Source: Candidatus Anaerobiospirillum merdipullorum (lineage in GTDB: Bacteria > Pseudomonadota > Gammaproteobacteria > Enterobacterales > Succinivibrionaceae). From it: DNA of 43,018 bases. The notes under the pieces were generated by a model. It ran no database searches and was not told the origin of the DNA. It saw nothing but the letters and a program-made list of their open reading frames with translations. Position 1 is the first letter of the stretch. Every line of letters starts with the position of its first letter. Shown piece after piece: positions 34,964 through 43,018 of the stretch. The stretch spans positions 1 to 43,018 of the forward strand of contig JAHLFG010000018.1 of assembly GCA_018883895.1 (NCBI GenBank), written 5' to 3'. The position numbers and the translations under genes are program-made.

Positions 34964-34972
34964 TGCTACAAT
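34964..34972 (+). promoter_or_regulatory. Extended -10 promoter of acnB
   Basis: TGCTACAAT about 50 bases before acnB. A TTGGCA at 34941 would be a -35 only with an unusually long 20-bp spacer. Confidence 0.5.
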
Positions 34973-35023
34973 CCACTTTATTACATAACTACCCTGTTAA
35001 ATCGTCTATTGAGGCATGTAAGC

Positions 35024-37582
35024 ATGACTAGAGTAAGTACCGGCATTCCCGGCTATGATGAAATGGTGGCGGACAGAGCGCGTTTGGGCGCCGCCCCCTT
35101 ACCGCTAAACGCAACGCAAATGCAAAGTTTGGCGCAGCTATTACAGGAAAATCAAGATGCGGCTACGGCTACATCCTTACTTACTTTGTTGTCCGAGCGC
35201 GTGCCGGCAGGTGTCGATCCGGCCGCTAAAGTAAAGGCCGCCTTTTTAGGTGAGGTGGCTACAGGCAAAGTACGCGTGTGCGGTTTGAACGTTGAGCAGG
35301 CCGTTGAGCTTTTGGGCATGATGAAAGGCGGCTATAACGTGCCGGTCTTGATGGATCTCTTGCAAGATGAAAAATTAGCGCCCGTCGCCGCACAGGCCTT
35401 AAGTCGCACCTTACTTATCTATGATGCCTTTGATGAGCTGTGTGCTCTGTCTAAAAATGGCAATCAGGCGGCCACCCAAGTACTCAAGGCCTATGCCGAT
35501 GCCACCTGGTTTACAGAAAAAGAAGCACTGCCGCAGTGCATTACCTTAAAGGTCTTTAAGGTCGCAGGTGAGGTGACCACCGATGATTTATCCCCGGCCA
35601 CCGATGCCTGGTCGCGTGCTGACATTCCGTTGCATGCCTTGGCAATGTTTAAAAACTCGCGCCCTGATGTCACGGCTGACGTGGAAGGGGTGCGCGGGCC
35701 GATGCAAATGCTCGAGCGCTTAAAGCAAGACGGCTACCCCTTATGCTATGTCGGTGATGTGGTGGGTACTGGCTCGTCACGTAAGAGTGCAGCCAATTCC
35801 TTAATTTGGCATATCGGCCATGATTTACCCTGCATTCCCAACAAGCGCGGCGGCGGTTTTGTCTTGGGCGGCAAGATTGCGCCGATTTTCTACAATACCT
35901 TAGAAGACAGCGGCGCGCTGCCAATTGAATGTCTGGTCGATAAGATTGAGCCTGGCATGATTATTGACCTCCTGCCTTATGAGGGCAAGGTGGTGGAGCA
36001 TGGCACGGATAAGGTGTTAACCACCTTTAAACTGCGTGATACCTTGCTAGACGAGGTGCGTGCCGGCGGGCGCATTGAGCTTATTGTCGGACGTGCCCTT
36101 ACCATGAAGGCCCGCGCTTTCTTGGGACTTGAGCCTAGCACGCTCTTTGCTAGCAAGCCTGAAGTTAAGGCAAGCGGCGGTTTTACGCGCGCACAAAAGA
36201 TTATCGGTCGTGCCTGTGGCAAGGATGGCGTCCGCCCGGGTGAGTATTGTGAGGTCAAGATTACCACCGTAGGCTCGCAAGATGCCACCGGGCCGATGAC
36301 GCGCGACGAGCTGGCCGATTTGGCCTGCCTTAAATTCCAGGCCCCGTTGGTGATGCAATCTTTCTGCCATACCGCCGCCTATCCGCGTGCGGTGGACATT
36401 AAGATGCAACACAGTCTGCCTGATTTCATTACCGCCCGCGGCGGGGTGGCTTTGCGCCCGGGGGATGGTGTGATTCACTCCTTTTTAAATCGCATGTGTC
36501 TGCCCGATACCGTAGGTACGGGCGCGGATAGTCATACCCGCATGCCCTTGGGCATTTCCTTTGCCGCAGGCTCGGGCCTGGTGGCCTTTGCTGCAGCCAC
36601 GGGCTCAATGCCGCTTGATGTCCCGGGCTCCGTCTTAGTGCGCTTTGTTGGCAAACGTCGGCCGGGCATTACCTTACGTGACTTAGTGCATGCCATTGCC
36701 TATTTTGCCCGTAAGCAGGGGCTGCTGACGGTGGAAAAGCAGGGCAAGAAAAATGTCTTTAATGGCCGCATTTTGGAAATTGAGGGCTTGGAGGACTTAC
36801 CGGTCGAGCAGGCCTTTGAGCTGTGCAATGCCTCCGCCGAGCGCTCAGCTGCCGCCTGCGCCATCGCCTTAAAGCCCGAGCGCGTCCAAGAGTATTTGCG
36901 CTCTAATGCCGCCTTTTTACGTAAGCTGGTGGAGCAGGGCTATAACGATAAAGAGGCCTTGTTGCGCCGCGCGGAGGTGATGGAACAGACTGCGGCAAAC
37001 TTCACTCCCATTTGTGCCGACCCCGATTGCACCTATGATGCGGTGCTGACCATTGATATGGGGGAGATTAGCGAGCCCTTATTGTGCGCCCCGTGCGATC
37101 CTGACGATGTGCGACCGCTGTCGGAGCTTACCGGCACCAAACTTGATGAGTGCTTTATCGGCTCGTGCATGACCAATATCGGCCATTATCGCGCCGCTGC
37201 TGAGATCTTTATGCATGCCAAGGCGCAAGCGCCGGTACGGTTGTGGTTGGCCCCGCCTACGCGCATGGATCAAGAAAAGCTCAAAGCAGAGGGTTGCTTT
37301 GCCGCCTTTGCCAAGGCCGGTGCGCGTATTGAAGTAGCCGGGTGCTCCTTGTGTATGGGCAATCAAGCCCGCGTGCGCGATAACGCGGTGGTGCTGTCCA
37401 CTTCCACGCGTAACTTTAAAAACCGCTTAGGTACCGGCGCGCAGGTCTATTTGGGCAGCGCCGAGCTCACGGCCGTAAGTGCCTGCTTAGGTAGGTTGCC
37501 GACGGTTGAGGAGTACTTTGCCGCTTTAGCGCCGGTGGAGGAGAAGGCGAGCACTATCTATGTGCCGCTGACCTTTGCCTAA
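35024..37582 (+). CDS. acnB: Aconitate hydratase B
   Basis: 852-residue bifunctional aconitase / 2-methylisocitrate dehydratase, near the 865 of E. coli AcnB. It has the AcnB order: an N-terminal HEAT-like domain (about 1-155), then the swivelling domain (TDDLSPATDAWSRADIPLHALAM, GDVVGTGSSRKSAANS, NKRGGGFVLGGKIAPIF), then domains with the Fe-S cluster. Cluster cysteines are visible in CFIGSCMTNIGH and CSLCMGNQARV; substrate-binding DSHTRMPLGISF is present. The frame is open back to 34910, but the ATG at 35024 follows GAGG and matches homologues. AcnB also acts as an RNA-binding regulator without its cluster in E. coli. Confidence 0.96.
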   Translation: MTRVSTGIPGYDEMVADRARLGAAPLPLNATQMQSLAQLLQENQDAATATSLLTLLSERVPAGVDPAAKVKAAFLGEVATGKVRVCGLNVEQAVELLGMMKGGYNVPVLMDLLQDEKLAPVAAQALSRTLLIYDAFDELCALSKNGNQAATQVLKAYADATWFTEKEALPQCITLKVFKVAGEVTTDDLSPATDAWSRADIPLHALAMFKNSRPDVTADVEGVRGPMQMLERLKQDGYPLCYVGDVVGTGSSRKSAANSLIWHIGHDLPCIPNKRGGGFVLGGKIAPIFYNTLEDSGALPIECLVDKIEPGMIIDLLPYEGKVVEHGTDKVLTTFKLRDTLLDEVRAGGRIELIVGRALTMKARAFLGLEPSTLFASKPEVKASGGFTRAQKIIGRACGKDGVRPGEYCEVKITTVGSQDATGPMTRDELADLACLKFQAPLVMQSFCHTAAYPRAVDIKMQHSLPDFITARGGVALRPGDGVIHSFLNRMCLPDTVGTGADSHTRMPLGISFAAGSGLVAFAAATGSMPLDVPGSVLVRFVGKRRPGITLRDLVHAIAYFARKQGLLTVEKQGKKNVFNGRILEIEGLEDLPVEQAFELCNASAERSAAACAIALKPERVQEYLRSNAAFLRKLVEQGYNDKEALLRRAEVMEQTAANFTPICADPDCTYDAVLTIDMGEISEPLLCAPCDPDDVRPLSELTGTKLDECFIGSCMTNIGHYRAAAEIFMHAKAQAPVRLWLAPPTRMDQEKLKAEGCFAAFAKAGARIEVAGCSLCMGNQARVRDNAVVLSTSTRNFKNRLGTGAQVYLGSAELTAVSACLGRLPTVEEYFAALAPVEEKASTIYVPLTFA

Positions 37583-37602
37583 AATCACGCTCCTTCATGT
37601 TT

Positions 37603-37631
37603 AGCTACGCCCTAGGACTTGGGGCGTAGCT
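37603..37631 (+). terminator. Stem-loop after acnB
   Basis: AGCTACGCCC and GGGCGTAGCT form a perfect 10-bp stem with a 9-base loop, 20 bases after the acnB stop. No T-run follows, so it may be a 3'-end protecting hairpin rather than a full terminator. Confidence 0.5.
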
Positions 37632-37737
37632 CCTCCCTTGCGGGCATAAATTAGCGCGCGATGCCCTTTTATCTGCATTTTTGTGTTTAGATCACGCATC
37701 GGCATGACAAAAAGTAAGCTCTAAGCAGGCCTTTTTG

Positions 37738-37746
37738 TGCTAGCAT
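37738..37746 (+). promoter_or_regulatory. Extended -10 promoter of mdh
   Basis: TGCTAGCAT about 70 bases before mdh, no standard -35. The upstream 37632-37737 shows no gene. Confidence 0.4.
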
Positions 37747-37818
37747 GAGTCTAATTAAGCACACAGCGCTTATGAAATACATTCAACCATTAGAACTTCT
37801 GGTTAAGGAGTAAAAAAC

Positions 37819-38778
37819 ATGAAAGTAACCGTGTTAGGTGCCGCAGGTGGCATTGGTCAGCCTTTATCTCTGTTGCTCAAGCATAATCTGCCGGCAGGCT
37901 CTCAGTTAAGCCTGTACGACGTTGCCCCGTTCACCCCGGGTGTGGCCAAAGATTTAAGCCACGTGCCGACTGATGTCTGTGTTGACGGCTACACCGGCGA
38001 CGATCTGCCAAAGGCTCTGGACGGTGCTAATGTGGTAGTGATTCCGGCTGGCGTGGCCAGAAAGCCGGGCATGACTCGTGACGACCTCTTCAACATCAAT
38101 GCCGGCATCGTGGCAAACTTAGTGAAGAACTGCGCCAAGGTATGCCCGCAGGCTTGCATCTGCATTATTACCAACCCGGTAAATTCCACTGTTCCGCTTG
38201 CTGCTGAAGTGTTAAAGGCCGAGGGTGTTTACGACGCTCACCGTCTGTTTGGTGTCACCGCCTTAGACGTACTCCGTTCTGAGACCTTCTTAGGTGAAGA
38301 GTTAGGCCTGTCCAAGAGTGCGATGTATGTGCCGGTAGTCGGCGGCCACAGCGGCACCACCATTCTGCCGTTACTCTCTCAGGTCATTGGCGCCGAGAAG
38401 ATCTCTGAGGCTCGTATCGATGAGCTGACCAAGCGTATTCAGAACGCCGGTACCGAAGTGGTTGAGGCCAAGGCTGGTGCAGGCTCTGCTACCCTGTCCA
38501 TGGCTTGTGCCGGTGCCCGCTTTGCCTTAAAGGTGGTGCGTGGCTTATTAGGCGAGCCGGGTGTGTCCGAGTACGGCTACACCGAAGGTGGCTCAGGCTA
38601 CACTCAGTTCTTTGCACAGCGCTTAGTCTTTGGCAAGGGCGGCTGGGAGAAGGTCTGCGAGATCGGTACCCTGTCTGCTTATGAGCAGAAGTGCTTAGAC
38701 GAGTTAAAGCCGGTGCTCGAAGGCAACATCAAGAAGGGTGTTGATTTTGCCCAGAAGTGGCTGCAGGACAATAAGTAA
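37819..38778 (+). CDS. mdh: Malate dehydrogenase
   Basis: 319-residue NAD-dependent malate/oxaloacetate dehydrogenase. N-terminal [15 protein letters not shown] is the NAD-binding loop; [11 protein letters not shown] carries the substrate arginines; [19 protein letters not shown] and active-site GGHSGTT follow. It closely resembles the E. coli enzyme, with a slightly longer C-terminus. A strong AAGGAG and ribosomal-protein-like codon use (GGT, CGT, CTG, frequent AAG) suggest high expression, as expected if it serves a major route such as reductive succinate formation. It stands alone with its own promoter and terminator. Confidence 0.97.
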   Translation: MKVTVLGAAGGIGQPLSLLLKHNLPAGSQLSLYDVAPFTPGVAKDLSHVPTDVCVDGYTGDDLPKALDGANVVVIPAGVARKPGMTRDDLFNINAGIVANLVKNCAKVCPQACICIITNPVNSTVPLAAEVLKAEGVYDAHRLFGVTALDVLRSETFLGEELGLSKSAMYVPVVGGHSGTTILPLLSQVIGAEKISEARIDELTKRIQNAGTEVVEAKAGAGSATLSMACAGARFALKVVRGLLGEPGVSEYGYTEGGSGYTQFFAQRLVFGKGGWEKVCEIGTLSAYEQKCLDELKPVLEGNIKKGVDFAQKWLQDNK

Positions 38779-38819
38779 TATCCTAAGTAAGCCACAAGAA
38801 GCGTAATGCTTCCATCATG

Positions 38820-38860
38820 TGCAGCCGCCTACCTTAAAGTAGTGCGGCTGCATGCGTTTT
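38820..38860 (+). terminator. Terminator after mdh
   Basis: TGCAGCCGC and GCGGCTGCA pair perfectly, extended inside by CTAC/GTAG with a one-base bulge, followed by TGCGTTTT. Stable stem with a short T-run. Confidence 0.65.
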
Positions 38861-38907
38861 AAGCCTTCCTAAGTCAAGCCCTGCCTTAAAGTTACCCTTT
38901 TTTCAGT

Positions 38908-38913
38908 TATAAT
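38908..38913 (+). promoter_or_regulatory. ffh promoter -10
   Basis: Consensus TATAAT about 36 bases before ffh; a weak -35 CTTAAA lies 17 bp upstream (38885-38890). Confidence 0.5.
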
Positions 38914-38948
38914 CCGAAAATTAAAGCTACATTAGCAGTGGATATGCC

Positions 38949-40340
38949 ATGTTTGAGAATCTAACTGAGCGCCTGAATCGGACGCTGAAAAATATCAGTG
39001 GCCAGGGCCGTATTACCGAAGAGAATATTAAAGATACCCTGCGTGAAGTGCGCACCGCCTTACTTGAGGCCGATGTCGCGCTGCCGGTGGTCAAGACCTT
39101 TACTGCTCGGGTCAAAGAGCGTGCTTTAGGGCAGCAAGTAAGTTTAAGCCTGACCCCGGGGCAGGAATTTATCAAGATTGTTTATGACGAATTAGTCGCC
39201 ACCATGGGTGGGGACAATGCGGAAATCAATTTAGCCTGTCAGCCCCCGGCGGTGATTTTATTGGCAGGTCTCCAAGGTGCCGGTAAGACCACTTCAGCAG
39301 CTAAGCTGGCGCTTTATTTAAAAGAGCGTTTGAAGAAAAAGGTGCTCATGGTGTCAGCTGACACCTATCGCCCGGCGGCCATTGAGCAATTGGCGCTCCT
39401 TGGGCAGGAGACTAATACCGAGGTCTTCCCGTCTGATGTCAGCCAAAAGCCGCAAGATATTGTCGCCTTGGCTTTAGATCATGCCAAGCGCTATGCCTTT
39501 GAGGTGCTCATCGTCGATACCGCCGGTCGTTTGGCCGTGGATGAAGAGATGATGGCTGAGGTCAAAGATCTCCATCGCATCTTAAATCCAATTGAAACCT
39601 ATTTCGTCGTCGACGCGATGACCGGTCAAGACGCGGCCAATACCGCCAAGGCCTTTGGAGAGGCCTTGCCTTTAACCGGCGTGATCTTAACTAAGGCTGA
39701 CGGCGATGCCCGCGGTGGTGCGGCGCTGTCGGTGCGTGAAGTGACCGGCAAGCCCATTAAGTTTATTGGTCTTGGCGAGAAGATTAAGCCCTTAGAGCCC
39801 TTCTATCCTGAGCGTATTGCCTCGCGCATCCTCGATATGGGCGACTTATTGTCCTTAATTGAAACCCTGCAACAAAGTGCCGATGCCAGCAAAGCTGCTG
39901 ATTTGGCCAATAAGATTAAAAAGGGTGGCTTTGACTTAGAGGACTTTAAGCAACAGCTACAAGAAATGCGCAAGATGGGTGGTGCGGCGAAGTTAATGTC
40001 GATGCTACCGGGTGCCGGCGCAATGGCGGAGCAATTAAAGGATAAGGTTAACGAAAAGCAAATGGCGCATTTGGAGGCCATTATCAATTCGATGACTCCC
40101 AAGGAGCGTGCGCATCCTTCAATTATTAAGGGCTCACGCAAGAAGCGTATTGCTGCCGGTGCCGGCGTGCCGGTCTATGAGGTCAATCAATTGTTAAAGC
40201 AATTTGAGACCATGCAGCATATGATGAAGAAGATGAGCAAGGGTGGCGTGCGCAAGATGGCCGGTGCCATGCGTAGCATGATGGGTAGCATGGGCGGTAT
40301 GGGCGCCTTTGGCGGCCTTGGTGGCATGCGTCGGCGCTAA
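38949..40340 (+). CDS. ffh: Signal recognition particle protein Ffh
   Basis: 463-residue SRP GTPase. The N domain (about 1-90) is followed by the G domain with GLQGAGKTTSAAKLA, DTYRPAAIEQL, DTAGRLAVDEEMM and TKADGDARGG, and by a Met-rich M domain (about 300-463) that binds 4.5S RNA and signal sequences. It ends with a Gly/Met/Arg tail. With FtsY it targets inner-membrane proteins to the translocon. It is adjacent to rpsP, as in many bacteria including E. coli. Confidence 0.97.
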   Translation: MFENLTERLNRTLKNISGQGRITEENIKDTLREVRTALLEADVALPVVKTFTARVKERALGQQVSLSLTPGQEFIKIVYDELVATMGGDNAEINLACQPPAVILLAGLQGAGKTTSAAKLALYLKERLKKKVLMVSADTYRPAAIEQLALLGQETNTEVFPSDVSQKPQDIVALALDHAKRYAFEVLIVDTAGRLAVDEEMMAEVKDLHRILNPIETYFVVDAMTGQDAANTAKAFGEALPLTGVILTKADGDARGGAALSVREVTGKPIKFIGLGEKIKPLEPFYPERIASRILDMGDLLSLIETLQQSADASKAADLANKIKKGGFDLEDFKQQLQEMRKMGGAAKLMSMLPGAGAMAEQLKDKVNEKQMAHLEAIINSMTPKERAHPSIIKGSRKKRIAAGAGVPVYEVNQLLKQFETMQHMMKKMSKGGVRKMAGAMRSMMGSMGGMGAFGGLGGMRRR

Positions 40341-40351
40341 GGGCAAAAAAC

Positions 40352-40381
40352 TTTCCGTCGCAAGCTTTATGGCGGCGGAAA
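40352..40381 (+). other. Stem-loop after ffh
   Basis: TTTCCGTCGC pairs with GCGGCGGAAA (10 bp with one G-T) around a 10-base loop, 11 bases after the ffh stop. A run of As precedes it, but no T-run follows on the plus strand. It may end the ffh mRNA or protect it. Confidence 0.45.
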
Positions 40382-40417
40382 ATATGCATTAGCCCTTTTC
40401 TTTTCGTAAATTTCTTG

Positions 40418-40423
40418 TATAAT
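40418..40423 (+). promoter_or_regulatory. rpsP operon -10
   Basis: Consensus TATAAT about 70 bases before rpsP, inside TTGTATAAT. No strong -35. Confidence 0.5.
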
Positions 40424-40447
40424 CGTCCAACTGTATTTCATCACGGG

Positions 40448-40466
40448 CAGATCCTTGGGGGATCTG
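40448..40466 (+). promoter_or_regulatory. Leader hairpin of rpsP
   Basis: CAGATCC / GGATCTG, a perfect 7-bp stem with loop TTGGG, in the rpsP leader. It is similar in size and position to the rplM leader hairpin, whose loop region is also TTGG. It could be a target for feedback control by a ribosomal protein; this is inference. Confidence 0.45.
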
Positions 40467-40494
40467 TTCATTAAATTTTATAGGTAAATACGAA

Positions 40495-40866
40495 ATGGTA
40501 GTCATTCGTTTACGTCGCTTAGGCGCTAAGAAGCGTCCTTTCTATCACGTAGTGGTAGCGGATTCCCGCTTTGCCTCTACCGGCCGTTTTATTGAGCAGT
40601 TAGGTTTCTTCAACCCGATTGCCCGCGGTAAGGAAGAGCGTCTGCGTCTGAATGCTGAGCGTCTGCAGTACTGGATTTCCGTTGGTGCGCAGGCCTCTGA
40701 TCGCGTGCAGCGCTTAATGAAAGAAAATGAGATGGGCCCTGAGGCCGTAGCTAAGATGCGCGAAGAAAAGCGCGCCGCTAAGGTCGAGGCTAAGAAGGCC
40801 GCTGCCGCCGCAGTAGCTGCTGCCGCCGCCGCTGAAGGCGAAGGCTCTGAGGCAGCTTCTGCCTAA
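40495..40866 (+). CDS. rpsP: 30S ribosomal protein S16 with Ala/Lys-rich C-terminal tail
   Basis: 123 residues. The first 82 or so are canonical S16 ([34 protein letters not shown]), an assembly protein of the 30S body. The last 40 residues form a low-complexity Lys/Ala/Glu tail ([22 protein letters not shown]), absent from the 82-residue E. coli protein; tails like this occur in other lineages. It is first in rpsP-rimM-trmD-rplS. Confidence 0.95.
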   Translation: MVVIRLRRLGAKKRPFYHVVVADSRFASTGRFIEQLGFFNPIARGKEERLRLNAERLQYWISVGAQASDRVQRLMKENEMGPEAVAKMREEKRAAKVEAKKAAAAAVAAAAAAEGEGSEAASA

Positions 40867-40874
40867 TCATCTGC

Positions 40875-41405
40875 ATGGCAGGTGATGTACCACGCTCCAT
40901 GGGCAGACTAGGTGCTGTCTATGGCATAAAGGGCTATATTAAAGTACAGTCCTTTACCGAGCGTCCTGAAAACCTTTTTGACTACTCGCCATGGTTTATT
41001 CGCCGGCGTGGAGAAGATTGGCGTGAGGTTTCAGTGGCGGCTTGGCAGCCTCATCAACAAGGCTTTATAGTCAAATTAGATGGGGTTGATACCCGCGAGC
41101 AGGCTGTGCTTTACACGGGTATGGATATAGGGATCAAGCGTTCAAGCTTGCCCCCGACCGCAAAAGACGAGTTTTACCTTGCCGACCTTGAAGGTTGCAA
41201 AGTAATTGGTCTTAATGAGGTTTGTCTTGGCATAGTGTCAAGAATTGTGGATCACGGAGCCGCTCCCATTATGGTGGTGTCTCCCTCTGACCTGAAAAAG
41301 GACGGTCCTAAAGAGCGACTGATTCCTTTTGTTATGGGCCCGATCGTGAGTGCACTTGATCTCGATGCACGCGTGATTCGGGTTGAGTGGGGCGAAGATT
41401 ACTGA
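40875..41405 (+). CDS. rimM: Ribosome maturation factor RimM
   Basis: 176 residues, the family length. The N-terminal domain has the RimM motif [25 protein letters not shown] and the PRC-barrel domain [17 protein letters not shown]. It helps fold the 3' domain of 16S rRNA and binds S19. Codon use differs from most genes here: CTT is the main leucine codon, four ATA isoleucines and two AGA arginines appear, and TTA is nearly absent. No clear ribosome site lies in the 8-base gap after rpsP. It shares one base with trmD (TGATG). Confidence 0.92.
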   Translation: MAGDVPRSMGRLGAVYGIKGYIKVQSFTERPENLFDYSPWFIRRRGEDWREVSVAAWQPHQQGFIVKLDGVDTREQAVLYTGMDIGIKRSSLPPTAKDEFYLADLEGCKVIGLNEVCLGIVSRIVDHGAAPIMVVSPSDLKKDGPKERLIPFVMGPIVSALDLDARVIRVEWGEDY

Positions 41406-42148
41406 TGTATTTCGGTGTTATTTCGCTCTTCCCGGAAATGTTTCGGGCGATAACTGAGCAAGGAGTTACGCGTCGGGCAGTAGAGCGTGGCCTCATTGAG
41501 GTGCATTGCTTTAACCCGCGTGATTTTGCGCTCGATAAGTACAAGACCGTGGACGATAAGCCTTATGGCGGCGGCCCGGGTATGCTGATGAAAGTGCAGC
41601 CCTTGTACGATGCCATTTGCGTAGCACGCAAAGACGCCCCTCCGGGTACGAAAGTGGTGTGCATGTCGCCGCAAGGCCTGCCGCTCAACCACTCACTGGT
41701 CACGAGAATCCATAGTTGGGGTTCGGTTATCTTAGTAGCAGGGCGCTACGAAGGTATCGATGAACGCCTCCTTCAGAAAGAAGTCGATCTGGAGGTTTCA
41801 ATCGGTGACTATGTGTTGTCGGGCGGCGAACTCCCCGCAATGTGTGTTATCGATGCTGTATCACGGATGGTACCGGGCGTGCTCGGCAATATCCGTAATG
41901 CAATGGAAGATAGTTTTGCAGAAGGTTTGCTGCATTTTCCTCAGTACACTCGACCTGAGGAGATCAATGGCATGAAGGTGCCGGAGATTTTATTAAGCGG
42001 CGACCACGCAAAGATTAAACGCTGGAGATTGATGCAGTCTTTAGGCCGGACTTATGAAAAGCGGCCGGATCTGCTTGAATCCCGCAGTCTTAGCGCGCAG
42101 GAGCAGGCTCTGCTTGCAGAGTACCTGCAACAAAAAGCTAAGACATAA
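41405..42148 (+). CDS. trmD: tRNA (guanine37-N1)-methyltransferase TrmD
   Basis: 247-residue SPOUT methyltransferase that makes m1G37 and prevents +1 frameshifting. It has [37 protein letters not shown] and the knot motif [20 protein letters not shown]. The frame is open back to 41387, but the ATG at 41405 matches homologues and overlaps the rimM stop. Leucine codons are mostly CTG/CTC/CTT (TTA 4 of 27, counted by eye), unlike the flanking genes. Confidence 0.95.
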   Translation: MYFGVISLFPEMFRAITEQGVTRRAVERGLIEVHCFNPRDFALDKYKTVDDKPYGGGPGMLMKVQPLYDAICVARKDAPPGTKVVCMSPQGLPLNHSLVTRIHSWGSVILVAGRYEGIDERLLQKEVDLEVSIGDYVLSGGELPAMCVIDAVSRMVPGVLGNIRNAMEDSFAEGLLHFPQYTRPEEINGMKVPEILLSGDHAKIKRWRLMQSLGRTYEKRPDLLESRSLSAQEQALLAEYLQQKAKT

Positions 42149-42185
42149 GGTTTAAAATTTTTATTTACAGGGTAGGTAAATTACT

Positions 42186-42536
42186 ATGGCCAGCCATCCG
42201 ATTATTGATGCTCTGGAGAAAGAGCAGCTTCGCACTGACATTCCGGAGTTCAATCCGGGCGATACCGTGCGCGTCGAAGTACGCGTCGTGGAAGGTGACA
42301 AGAGCCGTCTGCAGGCTTTTGAAGGCAATGTGATCGCCAAGCGCAATCGCGGCCTGAACTCTTCCTTCACCGTGCGTAAGATGTCCTCCGGTGAGGGTGT
42401 GGAGCGTGTGTTCCAGACTCATTCTCCGCTGATCGCCTCCGTGAAGGTTACCCGTCGTGGTGACGTGCGCCGCGCTAAGCTCTACTACCTGCGTCAGCGC
42501 ACCGGCAAGGCTGCTCGTATTCGCGAGAAGGTCTAA
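42186..42536 (+). CDS. rplS: 50S ribosomal protein L19
   Basis: 116 residues, one more than E. coli L19. Conserved [64 protein letters not shown] and [14 protein letters not shown] are present. It lies at the 30S-50S interface. Last gene of the rpsP operon, with strongly biased codons. A 37-base gap separates it from trmD. Confidence 0.97.
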   Translation: MASHPIIDALEKEQLRTDIPEFNPGDTVRVEVRVVEGDKSRLQAFEGNVIAKRNRGLNSSFTVRKMSSGEGVERVFQTHSPLIASVKVTRRGDVRRAKLYYLRQRTGKAARIREKV

Positions 42537-42561
42537 GCCTTTATTTAAAGGTTATGCCATA

Positions 42562-42598
42562 AAAAAGCCCGCCTATCTGCACGAAAGGCGGGTTTTTT
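42562..42598 (+). terminator. Terminator of the rpsP operon (bidirectional)
   Basis: AAAAAGCCCGCCT pairs with AGGCGGGTTTTTT (7 G-C-rich pairs, one G-T, then A-T pairs), loop of 11 bases, ending in six Ts. A-run and T-run flank both sides, so it also serves the converging gene at 42623. Confidence 0.88.
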
Positions 42599-42622
42599 CT
42601 TGCCTTAAATTTGCCCAAGACT

Positions 42623-43018
42623 CTAGGGCTTGGCAGCTGCCGGGGCGGGGGCAAAGATCTTATCGCCCACTTCCACCCCGCCACGCTTCATCGCAAGCTC
42701 ACGATACTCCGGGTGATGGCGCAGGGCCGAGTTGCCTAAAAGTAGCATCGCATCTGTGCAGCGCTCGTCGGTAGGCGGCGTATTAATTAACATCTCAAAG
42801 CGCTTATCAAAGAGCACGAAATTCTCGGCATAGGCAATGCCCACCGTACAGGCTTTGTGGGTGCCCCCTTTATCCATGGTGGCAATGGCCTTCAGGGCAA
42901 TGTCATGAATGCCGATGATGGGATTGATGTTTGACTCCATGGCAAAGCCCAAGCACAAGATAAAGCTCAGCACGCCAACCCCCACCGTGGCAAAACCTGC
43001 CTGCAAGTGCACACGCAA
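42623..43018 (-). CDS. Unrecognised membrane-anchored protein, runs to the window edge
   Basis: At least 131 residues; the reading frame is open to the last base of the window, so the true start may lie outside. Near the visible N-terminus is one hydrophobic segment (AGFATVGVGVLSFILCLGFA), then a soluble region of about 95 residues with three cysteines (ACTV, one in DERCTD, plus one in the helix) and an Ala/Pro tail (APAPAAAKP). The layout suggests a signal peptide or anchor with a periplasmic domain. I recognise no family. It converges on rplS and shares its terminator. Confidence 0.6.
   Translation of the reverse strand: MRVHLQAGFATVGVGVLSFILCLGFAMESNINPIIGIHDIALKAIATMDKGGTHKACTVGIAYAENFVLFDKRFEMLINTPPTDERCTDAMLLLGNSALRHHPEYRELAMKRGGVEVGDKIFAPAPAAAKP

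Noticed and set aside
34910-35023. N-terminal extension of AcnB to 34910
   Set aside because: It contains the acnB -10 element, is basic and non-homologous, and the ATG at 35024 has a ribosome site and family match.
37681-37697. CRP-like TGTG...TCAC site upstream of mdh
   Set aside because: The half-sites TGTGT and TCACG are one base too close for a CRP site (5 instead of 6 spacer bases) and both have mismatches.
42457-42774. Plus-strand frame across the rplS end and terminator
   Set aside because: Crosses the rplS terminator, overlaps the opposite gene and has no ribosome site.
1-43018. Mobile elements, tRNAs, CRISPR or prophage
   Set aside because: No transposase or integrase, no tRNA cloverleaf sequence, no regular short repeats with spacers, and gene order is continuous core chromosome.

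Overview
The window is a dense stretch of core chromosome from a Gram-negative bacterium, most likely a gammaproteobacterium. Gene orders zapG-degQ-degS, rplM-rpsI-sspB, lpoA/rsmI-rnpB-mraZ, the mra/fts division and cell-wall cluster, and ffh / rpsP-rimM-trmD-rplS are all of the gammaproteobacterial type. lpxC, lpoA and a MurE with the meso-diaminopimelate motif DNPR show an outer membrane and a DAP-type wall. Some features (no sspA before sspB, no ddl between murC and ftsQ, two ftsZ genes, mdh and acnB side by side) set it apart from E. coli. I cannot fix the genus; a Succinivibrionaceae/Aeromonadales-like lineage is only a guess. No mobile elements, tRNAs, CRISPR arrays or phage genes were seen.

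Layout. (1) 1-5750, minus strand: a dipeptide-type ABC importer operon dppA-B-C-D-F ending in a terminator at 107-131. (2) 6019-9341, minus: envelope stress and division genes zapG, degQ and degS. (3) 9495-11113, plus: rplM-rpsI with a structured leader, then sspB with its own promoter. (4) 11173-14318: lpoA (minus) divergent from rsmI (plus), then the RNase P RNA gene rnpB. (5) 14454-33233, plus: the division and cell-wall cluster mraZ-rsmH-ftsL-ftsI-murE-murF-mraY-murD-ftsW-murG-murC-ftsQ-ftsA-ftsZ, followed by a second full-length ftsZ and a YrbL-family kinase-like gene. (6) 33338-37582: lpxC, ampD and acnB. (7) 37738-38778: mdh. (8) 38908-42536: ffh, then the ribosomal operon rpsP-rimM-trmD-rplS. 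(9) 42623-43018, minus: part of an unrecognised membrane-anchored protein running off the window edge.

How they work together. Regions 4-6 make and regulate the septal wall. MraY, MurC/D/E/F and MurG make lipid II; FtsW and FtsI polymerise it at the septum under FtsQ/L/A/Z; LpoA activates a PBP; AmpD recycles wall fragments; LpxC commits to lipid A; MraZ controls the operon through three GTGG repeats at 14469-14495. DegQ/DegS monitor envelope proteins and the Dpp importer supplies peptides.

Most notable observations: (a) two tandem ftsZ genes that both keep the GTPase motifs and the C-terminal partner-binding tail, share an N-terminal extension and a promoter-like sequence, are separated by an intrinsic terminator, and are followed by a kinase-like gene; (b) a recurring GCTAnnAT-type -10 element upstream of at least nine transcription units; (c) rimM-trmD with codon use unlike neighbouring genes.
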